Positions 11,406-26,400 of a stretch of 64,000 nucleotides of DNA are shown piece after piece (the stretch's first letter is position 1; the number at the start of each line of letters is the position of its first letter). Source of the DNA: Meghimatium bilineatum (Eukaryota; Mollusca; Gastropoda; Stylommatophora; Philomycidae); NCBI GenBank assembly GCA_034231615.1, contig CM067322.1:60048745-60112744 (forward strand), in the 5' to 3' direction. The translations under genes were made by a program, and so were the position numbers. The notes under the pieces were generated by a model that had not been told where the DNA came from, ran no database searches, and saw nothing but the letters and a program-made list of their open reading frames with translations.

Positions 11406-14400
11406 ACAAACAGTGAGATACCGGAAAGAATAGACACTATCAGAGTAGACTTATCACAGTAGACTTATCACAGCCCATGCTTATTCTACGAAGATTGCTA
11501 TGGTTGGAAGGGTTAGGTTATGGTAAAATATCAAACGGCCTTTTTTACAGACTTACATACATAATTGATGTACATACTTCAGAAGCAACGTATACTTCCG
11601 TACAAGGATGTGTGAAAGCGGAATATTAATACATTATACATGCATACATAAAATTGAGTCATGGGGACAGGATGCTATAGTTTGTATTGTATGGAGAAGA
11701 AATATCAGAAATGGAATAATGACAAAATAGAGTCAAGGCGCCAGGATGCCATAATTTATATTGTATGGAGAAGAAATATCAGAAATGGAATAACGATTGA
11801 GAAAATGATGTTAGCAAATAGAACAAATACTATACGCTTGAGATGACTCACCACAGACATTATAAGGTGGTTATGAGATTCATTTCGCATAATGTGAAGA
11901 ATATTTGCAGTTGGATTGGTTTCACTAGTCACATTGACTATCCTCATGAGTTGTGGTATATCTATCTATATTAATAATCACATAGCCCAAAGTAATATGG
12001 GTACAGCATTATGTGTGTGTTCCTCCATCACAAGTAATGATGACCATTTGTTACATCCACTTTTGAAAATTAATTTAGAATTATGTCCATGCCTAATAGT
12101 TCATAGATAGCTAATAAGCTCTATTCGAACTGTAAATATCCTTGGACAGTTCGGGCATGGAATGACCACTGTAGACGGATTGTGGTCTATCCGTGACTTT
12201 CTAGCTACTCTCCGCTGTTGAGATGCTGCATTTTTCCCCTTTTCACAACATGATGTGTTCGTTTTGACTGTAGAGCGCTATCTAGTTATACTTTCTGCAA
12301 GTTCTTCCCATGTATCTTGGTCTATTTCAAAGACTTTCAGTGAGGTCTTTAACGAGTCCTTGTAGCGCTTCATTTGGCCACATTGAGATCGTGTACTCTA
12401 CTCCAGCTCACCATAGAGAAGTATCTTTGGCAGGTGATGGTCTGGCATACGTACCAAATGATCTGCCAACAAATTTACGTCTGCATCAGGATAGTATAAA
12501 TGCTGGGGATACCAGATCTGTCAAGGACAATGGCATCCGGAATCCTGTCTTGACACCTGATGTTCATAACATTTCTAAGACAAGTTGTGTGATAGTTGCT
12601 GAGTTTCCTCACATGACGTCTATACGCAGTCCATGTTTCACTAGCGTATAATAACACTAGAAGTATCACTGCTCTGTAAACGTTCAGCTGAGTCTTAATG
12701 CCATATGTGTCTTAATCTGAGGTTAATGTCATTTCTACGCCACATATTTGTACACAATCTGCCGAAAGTGATGCTTGCCTTGGCGATATTTGTATACATT
12801 TTGTATAGAGATACTGCAATACATGCATCAACAAACACTATCAGGGTATAGATATAGTGCAGTGAATGCATCAACGAATATAATCAGGGTCTTAGGGGAA
12901 CTGAATGGATGCACCAACAGACAGTCAGTGTGGTAGGGGTACTGCATCAAATTGCGGGTCTCTGAAACGTGAATGAAGTGACACAATCTTTTATATAATA
13001 ATTTGTCTAACAGTTCATATACAATGTCTAATGCATTATGCACTGAAGATCTACATATACACAGGAAGCTATGATGTTATACAAATATCAAAATGTGATA
13101 GTATATGCTTTTATTTAAATAGTATTTATATATTAAACAGACTACAAGTCCATCTTGAGAAAAGTCTCCTCCCAGAGAGCCAATGTGGCTTCCGACAGGG
13201 CAGAGGTACGGTTGGCGTGATATTGTGCACTAAACGCTACCAATCTGAAAGGCATGCAGGACAGCATGGACCTCTTTTATTTTGCATGTGATGCGTTCGG
13301 TCTCACCATTAATACTACGAAGACATTAGTAATGTATCAACCAGCGCCTCGTGTACCATGCAAAAAACCAGTAATCACAGTAAAGGGACAAAAAGACAAT
13401 ACTACCAATATGTTTGTTTATCTCGGCAGCACCCTATCACAAACTGCGACAACTGATGAGGATGTTGCTCTGTGTATTGCTTGCGCCAATGCGGCTTTCG
13501 TGAGAATGCGTGCCAACGTCTGGATAAGGTGTGGTCTCAGTTGACAACTAAGTTGGACGTGTACCACGCAGTGGTTCTACCAACGCTGCTTTATGCTGCG
13601 TCATCCTGGACTATACGAGACACACTGACATCTTAACTCTATCCACCTTCGGTGTCTAAGAAACCTCATGGGAATGCGTTGGCAGGATCGAGTAACAGAC
13701 ACGGAAATCCATCAAAAGTCCTGTATGCAAAGCATCCATGCCCTTCTTACTAGGTCCCAACTCCGCTGGACTGGCCTCATCGTCTGTATGCCACACTTGC
13801 GACTTCCTAAGAGATTGTTCTATGGGATACTGTACGATGGTAAAAGTTCAAGTGGAGTGTCGAAAAAAACGCTTCAATGGTCACCTAAGAAATTCTCTCA
13901 AACACTACAGCATTAATCCTAGTTTCTGAGAGACTACAGCCCCATGTGGCTCAGCTTGACACACCCAGATCACTGCTGGTATCACTAAATTTGAAAAAGA
14001 AAAGACACTGCGGGCAATTTACAAGCGACGAAAACGGAAGGACAAATCCGAAAACTCTCCTACCCCAAACCCTCTACTCCTGCATGCACTGCAATAGAAC
14101 TTTCCTGGCACGAATCGGACTCATCGGGCATCTACGAACTCACAAACCAAATTAGATCAACACAATTTTTGTTCTACTTGCACATCACATTTACTGTTTT
14201 TCATGCAATGCTCATCTTCGCTTGCGAAGGAGGAACCACATCATCATTTGTATATCCAAAAGTTAGAAAACGCATCCAACTATTGCGATATATCTAGCAC
14301 AAAGCATATTTTGACACCACTACATCATCATCATCATCAAGTGCCGTCTCCGTAACGAAGGTTGGCTGCAACGTATCTCCAACATCTCCTGTCTCTTGTC

Positions 14401-17400
14401 TTGGTGGTGCACTCTGTTAGACTGTAACCTGTCCATCGTGTAATGTTACTCTCCCACTTGTATCTCTGCCTACCTGTTGCTCCCTTCCCTTTGACTTTAC
14501 CCTCAAGTAAGGTCTTCAATAGGGTGTCATGTCTTTTAATGTGTCCAAAGTATTTTATTTGCCTGATCTTTATTTCTCTTAGTAGTTCTTTCTTCATATT
14601 AAGTGTCTTTAGCACCTCTTTATTTGTTTTATTCTCTTTCCATGATGTTCTCCCTATTCTTCTCTATACCCACATCTCAAAGGCATCAATTTTGTCTTCT
14701 AATTGTTTATTTAGTGTCCATGTTTCTGAGCCATACATTAATATTGAATAGATGTAGCATTTTATAATTCTCATTTTTAACTTGTTTGTAATTTGTTTAG
14801 ATATTAATAATTTCCTCATGTCATTGAAGGTACTTTTAGCCATTCCTATTCTCCTTTTAACTTCTGTTTCACATCTGCCATCATTTGTGACTATGTGTCC
14901 AAGATATTGATACTGTTTTACTTGTTGTAGTTTCACTCGCTGTATGTTTATGTTTACCTCCTGTTCTTCTGTGTCTTTGCTGATTATCATGGTTTTTGTT
15001 TTTTGAATGTTTATATCCAGTCCATATTCATTACTTGATTTATTGGCTTGATCTATTAGTCTTTGTAGTTCATGTTCACTTTCTGCCAAAAGAACAGTGT
15101 TCTCTGCATATCTAATGTTGTTTATTATTTTCCTATTGATCTTGAGTCCTGGTATTTCTTCTATATTTTTTAAGATATTCTCTGTGTAGATATTAAATAG
15201 GCTTGGTGATAAAATGCATCCTTGTCTTACCCCTCTTCTTATTTCTATGTATGGAGAGTAGCTGTATTCACACCTTATTGATGCAGTTTGTTCCCAATAT
15301 ATATTTCTAATCAGCCTGATGTCTTTTCCATCTATGCCTATTTCTTGAAGACATTTGATTAATTTTTCATGTTGGACTCTGTCAAAGGCCTTGCTGTAGT
15401 CTATGAAGCAAATATAGATACTTTTTTGGACTTCTATATATTTATCTATCACTAGCCGAATACTCAGTATAGCTTCTCTGGTTCCTTTGTTTTTCCTAAA
15501 ACCGAATTGTTCTTCACCGACCTCCATGCCTATCTTGTTCTTAATTCTTTCATGTATTATCTTGAGAAGTATTTTAGTTAGATGGCTCATTAAACTTATT
15601 GTTCTATATTCTGTACAGTCCACTGCCCTGGGCTTCTTAAGTAGTGGTATGAATGTTGATAATGTTAGGTCTTTAGGTATATGGCCTGTTTCGTATATGT
15701 CATTGCAAATTTCTGTGATAGTATCTACACCAAACTCATTTAGAGTTTTTATTATGTCTGCTGTTTTATAAAGATATAAAACAGCAGACATAATATATTC
15801 TGATATTCAGACTCAGAGACACCACTACACAATACCGTTATTTGAAATGACCTTCCCTTTCAGGTTCCTAGACGACCTGTAAAACATCTCGTTAGACATC
15901 ATGTATGCTAGAGGACTTGGTGATGCAGCTACTGTCGCCACAAATGAAGTTTCTAATCAGTAGTTAAACAGTTGTACTGAACATATATTGGACTGAAATA
16001 AAGATGTGCATAGTGTTTGAACAAAAAGAGAAAACAGCTTGATATTCTATACTTCGATATTGCTAGGATAACCTGTGCACATATGCGTATTCAAAATGCT
16101 TCGAGGTCGCTTCTATTTATCACCAAAAATTGTAAAAAGAAGCAATTCTGTTCTTTCATTCCTGAAATAAGACAATAGCTTATATTGGTTAAGTTAATCG
16201 TCTTTAAGATATGCATGTAATAAACATTATTAATGAGTAGGACCTATCTCTTTTGTCCAGATGCTTTTAAATTGGCGGTGTCCACCTTTGGCCAAGTAGA
16301 TGTACTTGTCAACAACGCAGGTGTACTGAACGAGACCAAGTGGGAATCAATCATCACTGTTAACCTTGTAAATATTTAAGATAATATTCGTCTTGCATCG
16401 CGTCAGCGTGTGCTTATGTTTATCTGTTGTAGAACGCACTACGTGGCATGAAACTTGATTAGTGTGTATATTCTCGTGTCTATTTCTACGTATGACTGCA
16501 TGTAACAGCTCCACTATGTCTTGATATACATTTTTTAATTTTTTTACGAGTTTTATTTCGTGTATATCTCCGTTCTCATTCAGACTTCGATCTTGTTGAC
16601 TCTGATAAAGGTAGCAGTCGATTCCAGGCTCCGAGCAGTGTCGTATTTTTTCAATGAAAGGATACAATATGGCTTAGTGCCTCTCCGGTTCTTTGTCGTA
16701 CGTTGAGCAAGTTTGTAACTAATGTTAGGCTGTCATGAGGTGGTGACACAGGTGCATAAGTATGTTGTTCCACTTTTGTATTTGTCATATAGATGTTGAC
16801 CCGGTCTTTAATGTTGTGTTCGTAGTCGGAAAATGATAATTTGGTCCTGTCTGGAGAGCCGACAGTAAACTTAATTTTCAATTGCTGCTTTCATTACTTC
16901 GTAAGAATATGCTATGCCACTCTGTTGCAATACGCCATCTTCTGTGGCAAATTTATCTGCGACTTCATTTCCAGTGATGTTGCAGCATGCTGGTATCCAC
17001 AGGATTGTGCACCTCGTGTAATACTGGGCTAACTTTTCGCGTGAATTTACCAGCACACATATCACTGCTGTTCTGTCATTGTATGGCTTCTAATACTGAG
17101 GGCAACTGTGAGAATGACAATTTTATACTTCGCATGTGCTTTATATTCAATTAATGTTTCACTCTTAATTCTCAATTTTAATGATCTATGAGTGTAGATT
17201 ATCAATAAAACACACCAGACAAGCTCGTAGGTATTTCGATTACAGCCTCAATAAATTCAAAATAGTAGATAGCTCACATGTTTAAAAAAAACATTAGCAT
17301 GTTTATTTTAAAACCTCTGATTTACTGTGAAATAGCTAGGGAACGGAGTAGGAGTCCACTCCCGACGTCGTGCTTAGGGGGCGCAAAAATCTCTCTCCCG

Positions 17401-20400
17401 GACCCAAATGAATAAAAGGGGGCATTGAAAGTCTGAACATGATATTTAGTAGGGAGCAAGTAATAGGCTACTTTTACAAGCAATGCCATGAAAGTGGAAA
17501 AATATCATAATGCATCACACGGGACTTGAATCAAGTCCGCTCCGCTCATATGGCACACACTCGTCTCGCAATTTGAATCAACAAGTTTTTTTGTTTGTTT
17601 TCGGCTACGTCGTCTAAGAGATTGAAACAGATGAAAACAATCAGAAAAATGGAAGACAAACAGATTATGATGTATGACAATGCGTCGGTACATTGATCTC
17701 TGCTGGTAAAGCAGTACCTCGCAAAGCACAATGTGATTATCTTGGAACAGCCTCCATATTCTCTCAACCTTACACCGGCTCATTTTTTCTTGTTCCCTCG
17801 ACTGAAATGAACAACTGAAAGAACAAATTACATTGTTTAAAAAACTTGCGATAAGACAGATGAGAAGTGTCAATGAATGGATTACACGAATGTTGCTAGC
17901 AGCTGTATGCGCGTTGGCAAAAGTGTATAGTTACCGAAGGGAACTACTTTCCTGGAATTGTGGTATAGATAATTTACCGCACGATGAATTGTTACTTATT
18001 TCTATATCATCCAATATTCCTAGACCTTTTTGAAACTACCTTGTGTATGTGTGTGTATATATATATAAATATGTGAGTGTGTGTGTGTGTGTGCGTGCGC
18101 GCGTGCGTGCGTGCGTGCGTGTGTGTGTGTGTGTGCTCTTATGCGTTTCTGTGCAGTTATTGTATATCACAGTAACATTTCAATATTACAGGCGGCTTTA
18201 ATTTTTGGGACAAAACTGGCCACAGAGCACATGAGAAAAGATAAAGGAGGTCGCGGAGGACGCATTATTAACATAAGCTCTACCGCAGGTAATTAATGAA
18301 GAGAGGATGAGAATGAAAGAGGTTGTAACCAAGAAATACTAGAAACAATAACATAGGAAATGAAAATTGGACAGCTAAATTATGTTAATAGAGAACAGAC
18401 TTGCAGAATAAACGTGCAAAAATGACAAAAAGTCGGAAATAGACGATACAGACAGACATAGATGTAAGATACCGTAGGACGGACACATAAGTTACGGAAA
18501 GATAGACATGGTGGATATAGACAAACATAGAAGGTACGAAAATAACAGAAACAGAGGATATAGACAGACAGATGGAAATATTCGGACACGTGACAACATG
18601 GCGGAAAACGCGACAGCTCTGAGCTCCTAAAATTTCTGCAAATATTAAATAGCTAGTGATGTGGTTTCATGGTATGTGTGAATTTTTACATATTTATTTA
18701 ATATTTCGGCACAACTGCGGTATAAGTCTTCACTGTGACCTATGTTCTATTTTCGAGGTATTACCTAACCTTTACAGCGTAATTAGTAGAATTTGTATTT
18801 AAAATTAAGTTGTATTAATTGAAAAGGCATATTCATTTCGGGTAAAAATTACGTTTCATCCACCGTTGTGCTATAAATAACGCTTTAGACGAGAGTGCTT
18901 AGAGAATTAATTATTAATTCTAAACACTGATTGTACGCCTTCTCACCCTTCCCAAAAAACTCTATAAACTAATTATAATTCTTTAACCCCCCCCCCGCCC
19001 TTTTAACAAAAATCTCTAATTTTATGCAACTTATCTAACACTGCAAAGGATCAAAAGTTTCAACGGTGGACGAAACTTAAGATGCGCCTTAATTTCGTAT
19101 AAGTATTTACATTAGGGGTGGTGGTACGGGTTATGATCAGTTATAAATGAAAAAATAAATTAGTTATAAAATTATAATTATAAGTGTGGTTGGTGTCGTT
19201 TGTGTCAGGAGATGTGACGTCACGGCCACCATTAATTTCAATAATTTAATTGGTGTTACACGGAAATCCGTGACGTCTGCTACTTGAAAATGTAAACAGT
19301 GTGTGCTATTTATAGCACAGTAAAGACTTAAACCGTAGTTTTACCGATATTTCTTGTGTCTTATCGTGAACATATTTACACGTTTTTGTTTATGTGTGCA
19401 TGTGTGAATTATTATAAATGATGTTGTTTACAACAGTAGACCTATGTGTATCCATTACACTTAGTACCAAGTACATAAAGTGTTTTCCTACTGTCACGTT
19501 TTTTTTCGTGTACTGACTGTGTATGGCGTCTCTCTGAGTTTTATAACTTTGTGTGTGTTGCCTCTCTGGACGGGTCATAATTAAAATTTCTTTTACAACC
19601 GTGTACATTGAAATGTGCTCAATGTGTCCCCGAGCAGATGGGTCAGCAACTTTATAAACGTCCTTTAAATCCACCAGTCTCAGTGGGTCAGTACGGGAGT
19701 GCTTTAGAGACAGAAAACCCCCCAGTGCCTAACAATTTAGCACGGAAGTGCTTATGACTAAGGGAAGTAAATCCCCATTAAAAAATCTAGATGGGGGGAA
19801 GGGCCCTAATGCAGTTGATGGTCGCATCTGATCATCTTCTGGCATCTCCTACAGTTCTGCTTAATTTCAGGAGTATCGGTAAAGCCTTTCCCTCGGACTT
19901 CATCAACGAAACCGAGAGGGGTTAGTGCAAAATAAGCAAAGCACTTTCTCAATACAAGCCGCCCGGATTTAACAATAAATGTCAAGGGAGAAGTAGAAAT
20001 AAACAAGTCTCTCAGTTTTGACACACGGAATGTTATCTTTTATTACTGCGATATGATCGCTTGAAAAGTCACCATTTCTGAGAAAATATTCAATGAATTG
20101 CTTCTTCTTATTGCTAAATGACCATCTGAAGGTCGCAAAATGCCATACATGTATATAAAATGTTATTTACGGATACAGACGGTTCGAAAAGACAGAACAC
20201 GAGATAGAGGACTCAGAGACAGGTAGATATAGAAGAAACGGAGGGGCATGTACAGAAGGTACAGAAATACATACATAGAACTTTCAGAAAGAGAGACAGA
20301 AGATACATAAAGACAGACATCTATATCTAAGGTACTGACAGATCAACACATTCATGAATACTAATGCAGACATAGAGTTCAAAAAGACATACAAATAAAT

Positions 20401-23400
20401 ATACCACAAATATAGCAAAATGTAAGTAAAGTGAAGCGGAAACACACAAGTTTAATGATAGGCCTTATGAAGGTACGAACGGACGTAGATAAAAGTAGAT
20501 ATATATTGGTAGAAAATAGAAGAGATATTCAAGTAATGTATGTATTAACGCAAGTATTTAACATAACTCAGATATTATAAACACATTGAAGATTCCAAGT
20601 GTTGGTTACTAAACACAAAAACAAAAAGAAAACTACCCCTGTTTGCTCATATAAAGAGACATAACTGTTTAGACAAACAAATAATGGAGGGCAAAGTATC
20701 TGATGAGAGGAGAAAGTGCAGAACAAGAACACGATAGAGTGTCGACATTAAAGATAATATGAATACATCGTTGGAAAATGCAAGCCGCATCGCCCAAGAC
20801 AGAGAGGGGTTCAGAGAGTTTATTGAGAAGACATCGTTCTGGAGAGAATACGTCACATGACACAGGTGGACAAATATATAAAGATATAGAAAGACAAAGA
20901 TATGCAGATCCAGCAAAGCCTATTTGAACTATATTGCTATTTGAAATATATTGATATTTGAAATATATCTATATATATAAATATATATTTTATTTGAATA
21001 TGTGTCAATATTTCTATGTAAAGTGAGAATTTGCACTTTTGGTTATTATAGAATTGAATGTGTTGTATCTCACAAAATATCACATTTATGTATAGTGTAT
21101 TTATGTTTTATGTATATCACATAGCAAAAATTGAATGTGTTGAATTATTAAAAATCGGTGTACTAATGGTGTTCTCGTATATTAAATGTGCACGTATTTG
21201 TATCCTCTAGGTTTGGACATTTTCTACTTCATCCCTGTCTACACAGGAGCAAAGCATGCAGTCAGAGCTTTCACAACTGCTTTATCTGTGAGTACATGCA
21301 TTCTTCTTCCTCTTCTTCTTATGTGTTTGTTCTCAAATAATCGTCACAAATTTCAAGTCCTTCCTTACAGGGAGAGTGAAATACGTTGTTCTACGATTTA
21401 ATTTGGTCTAGCACATACAATTTCGGCATATTTTTAATTCAGGTGAGCATTCCTAGACTTCCTGTCTGCTGTCAGACATCAAGTGTGAATTAACTGTACA
21501 CCATGACGGTTTATAGCCCACTGCCAGCTTTACATGCCAACATAATTCAGTTAGTGGTAGACTACGAGGGGATGGTAAGCAGGGATTTGAACATGGGTAC
21601 ATCTCGTACAAGGTGTTCCGCTGAAAGTAAACTGGATTCTTATAATTAGATGGTCCATGTTCCTTCAAGTACTGAACCTTTACTCATCTTTAAGCGTGGT
21701 TCGGGTATAGGGAGCATTCTATAGTAGAGTTGGACTAGGATCGGTTCGCCCTCTTAGCTGAGGTTTCATTCATCGACATTGTGAACACGTTGTCAAAGTC
21801 TGAGCCTCTACAAACATTTAAGAGCATACTGGGATATTTGCTTTTTCAACGAGATGTGCTTTCAAAAGAAAACAACAAGTATTTTCAAACTCAACACAGC
21901 TTTAATTACTTCTTCTTCTGCGTTCGTTCTAAAACTCCTGAAGATTAGCAGCATGTACTCGCTTTAATTACGATTTCCGTATCTCGTGTTCACCTTTTTA
22001 TTTGCACATGGCGCTGTGATGCCTTCTCAATGTACTCGTAATAACTTTTCTTATCTGGAGAATTGATAACTATTCTCTCTGTTTGTTAAATTGGGACATG
22101 ACAGCCAGGCAGAACAGGCTACACGCTGTCATCCACTGCTGCGACAGTATTTTGGTTGTTGGGACCGAGAGATACATTCATAGATCTTGCTTGTCATGTG
22201 CAATCAAATCTCATTCCTTCTCATTGTTTAGCACAAGGATCGAAGCAGAGTCTGTTTTCTTGGCGCACTTGGAAATGATGTTATGATCTTGGTTATCTTT
22301 TAACCATGTGAATCACACAAGAGAAATGCGAAATACTTTGTGCCCGAAGAAGCACTTTACAAACAATATTTTATATTTGTTCGTTTACTTCGATATCCGT
22401 ATATTATTAGCATTACGTTTTGTTTCATATGTACGCAGTTCGTGGGGGGGGGGCACCTTCTTTCATATCTTTCAACCCAGAAAAAACCCTAACTCTCGTA
22501 ATTATGTAATGCTTTAATATGCCTACTACAAAGTTATGTGTGTATTCAGAAGAAATGTCCAGACTTTCATGAAGATATTCAATCACATGAAAAACTGCTA
22601 CAAATGTTTATAACTTCATTCACTACGTTTTTTATTATTGATTTATATTGGCCACCTTTTATATAGTTGGATTCGCAGGCCAAAAATAACAAAGAACGAC
22701 CAACGAAATACACTAAAATAATAAAAATTGGTCTTTCATGTCATGTTTACGTTTTCTGTTGAAAAGTCTACAAGTACTGTAGACTGTCATGGCGAAGGTA
22801 TCTGGTTCATATCTCGATTGTCAATTGTACATCTATACCGTTAATAAAGCAATAGTAACCTACTGAAGGTATGTGAATTGCACAGAAAATCACTACAGCC
22901 CAAAAATTCTAGCTTTATCGCTATCATGATTAGAGCATGCAAATAGCATTTGAGAAGCAGTCAATATGAATGCGTGACTTCAATAAGACTAGATACTAGA
23001 AATAATGCCATCAAATCGAAGCTACCTTTACTTTGCTGTAACTGTGAAAATCGAAGTATATAAACACCTGCTGGTTCATTGAAAATAATCCTTCTAAAAT
23101 GACGTATTTAACTTTTCCCGTTATATTTATTAGCTATTTTCACGGGAAAATGAATGTGCGTCACTTTAGAAAGATGATTCCCGATAAGCCAGCAGGATTG
23201 TATTGCTGACAAATGACACAACAATAGTGACAAATGGGGGCGACAATATACACATTTTGCCACGTCCGGTCTCAAAGAGATTCAAAGGTCGTATCAGATA
23301 TTCAATGCTAATAGTTGGTGTGCAGCTGACTAAAGCTTCTCTGTAGTAAAGTACGACACTTTCAACGGCAGATGCGATGCCATATGTGCTATGTCTGGGT

Positions 23401-26400
23401 GAATGGTCATAAAAAATATGAACGTCGAAATTCAGATAATATTGTCACAATATTGCAAAACGGCGTGTCACTTGTAATCTAGGCCACTTGTAACAATAAT
23501 AACATGTTCAGTGTCATGTAATAATGATATTGATGATAATGACAATGGGTGTAATTCCCTATAGCTGGGCAGTCTTCTTCTCTGGATGAACCTGTCCATA
23601 CCTTTCTTGAAATCTCGAGGCATGACAGAGAGAAAATGTTTGATTGCTCCATCCCCCCCCCCCTCCTCAAACAGCCCTGTTGTGGGTCTTTAGCAGGTCT
23701 CATCACTTCAAAGCTCATATTATGCGTTAGTTGATCCCAGCTGTACTCTCTTTTGACATGCATGACAGGCGGCAGTGCCACTTTGCTACACCTCGGAGCT
23801 GATTCAAGAAATGGGAGATGTTATCTCTGTAAACATGTCAGTGTTTTGGCGTAGCAGATGCAAGACGAGAGCCGCGTTAGCGCAGTGGTTAGCGCACTGG
23901 CTTCGCATATGAGTGGTCCTGGGTTCATTCCCCAGCTGAGGCGGAAATATTTTCAGATCGCAACGGCTTCCAGGTCGACCCAGCCTTAAATGGGTACCAG
24001 ATTAATCCGGGAAGTAAAGACTGCGAGGGAGAGGGGATGGCTACCGCCCTCATTTGCAGAGCCTGTGAAATGTGAGATCGCTAACATCTCACACCCCTAC
24101 GGCATTAATAAATGCTGTGGGTTATTTTACTTTACTTTTAATGCAAGACGGACAAATGTATATCTGTAAACACGTATATCTACAAACACTGTATCTATAA
24201 GGTCATGAAAAGAGAGCCATGAGTAAAAAAGATTTTACGTGACATATATATGTGTATATATATATATATTAAGACTAGGGCTGTACCGGATTAAAATTTT
24301 TGGAATCCGGCCCGATTTGGCCGGATTTGTGAAGTGAGATCCGCACGGAACCGGATTTACAATTAAAAAAAAATAAAAGTTGAATAATGTACTACATCAC
24401 TTGACTTAGGTGAGTGAAGTTACTTGACTGTTCATTACTGTAGTTTATTACGAGAGACATGACAAAGATGACATATACGCATATTAAATCATTTAAATGT
24501 AAAATAATTATATTTACATTAGAATAAGTAATATTAAGTTCCATAAGTTCAAGATGAAACATAATACATAAGCACATAATGCTAATTTAGTAATTTTAAT
24601 TTTTAGTATTCAGTTTTTAGTTTTCACATTGTTTTCAGTTGGCAATTTGGCAGCTCAGTTACAACACACAACAACAGTACATTGAACAGATTGAATTTAT
24701 TGAAATACATTCATTCAGTACTTTCACTATTTCAGTCAGTCAGTCTTCATTATGGCTGTGAAGTTTTGTGGTACAAGGCTACTACGGTGGTTAGTGATAA
24801 TGTCTCCTGCAGTACTGTTCCGATGGCACACTTGTAGGTGGTGGTGCAAGAAATGCCTGCGCCAATCTAACCATACTTGGAAATCTTTGCTTATTGGCAT
24901 GCCACCATAATTGACTGTTGGGTACTGCTGCTTGCTTTGTGCAAACACGATCCCAGATTCATCATAGATGTGGTCGCCAATACAATGGCCTACAGTGATG
25001 CTTTCTTTTCCATCATTTCGTCATAGCTTTTCCTGTGCATCGATCGCAAATGGGTCTGCATTGATGATGTTGAGAAGTCTTTGGGGCGATCTGATCGTCC
25101 ACGCAAGAACTGTTTGACACAAAACTTACATATTACCTTCGCTGAATCATCGTCCTTAACCTTGAAGTAATCCCAAACGGCGCTGTATGACTTATATTTT
25201 GATCCCATTTTATTTTATCGGCAGAACCAAAGAAGTTTACGAAAATTCGAAATATTCAAGTCTCATGAACTCATGAAGTAATGTACCATTAAAATTCAAA
25301 ATGAAATCTTAAAATGCTTATTTACATCAGCGAGAAATAGTCAACTGGAAGTGCTACTCCTCATGAAACATGTACAGAAAATTTTCTTGCCTAGGCAACA
25401 CAAATCAGGCAAAATTGGATCGGAGCCGGATTTGTAAAAATGGCCGGATTCCGGATTTACCGGAGCCGAAATCCGGTACACCCCTAATTAAGACTGACTA
25501 ATGTGGTTTTCGGTACGTGCTGTATTTAGTAAGACTGACTAATGTGGTTTTCGTATGACATTGGTTATCTAACCAAAGGAATGCTGAAATCAGATGTTCC
25601 AGACCAAAAAGCATAGATCTTGTTGCCAACTGTAATCCAGAACAGAATATATTGTGTTCTTTGGACTACATGATGCTTACCAGCAGAACTTGGAAAACGA
25701 AGGTTAAATAAAGTAACACTGCTATCTGCTATGCGTGATGTAATTGTCTAGTGAGGTAGACAATTGGATTCGCTACCATACCATATTATCTCATCTGTGA
25801 TGAAGCCTGCTGAAGACTTCTGATAGGAATGCTGGAAAGATTCAACCCTTCTTTCTGCAGAATACCTCGATTGAAAGTCATCGTTTCCTTCGTATTAGAA
25901 ACGCTCGTGGCATTGCGCGATACATTCACATTACGTAAAAACAACCACTTTTGAAAAAGCAACGGAACACATTTCACCATCAAGAAAAATGCAAATGGAA
26001 CACTATTTTAGATCTATTTTAAAAAATAGAAAAATCCACCTGTCCATATACAAAAATATATAATAGACTCATACTACCTTGGAAATATACCATTCGGACA
26101 AAATGTTATTATTTTTATTTTCCCGCTAAATATTGTATAGATGCCTTTTTTGTATATTGTTCTCTAAAACATTTATCGTCTTTGCAATGTGGGCACCCGG
26201 GCTTCCATTGAACATTACTGGCATGCTTATTTGGTGTAAGTAAGCATAAAGAGCGTGAGTGTGCTTAGTATACGTCTTAAAACCCGAGGTCTTGTTGATT
26301 GGATTACCAGAACCGCGATCTCCACTATTTTTGATGGTTGTAAAGCTCTATTAAAACCAATTGGACTTACATTTTACTAACCAAGTATACGTCATTGTTT

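Noticed and set aside
19215..19222. CRE site TGACGTCA as a regulatory element
   Set aside because: An 8-base palindrome in a 3-kb intron is expected by chance often enough; no supporting cluster of sites.
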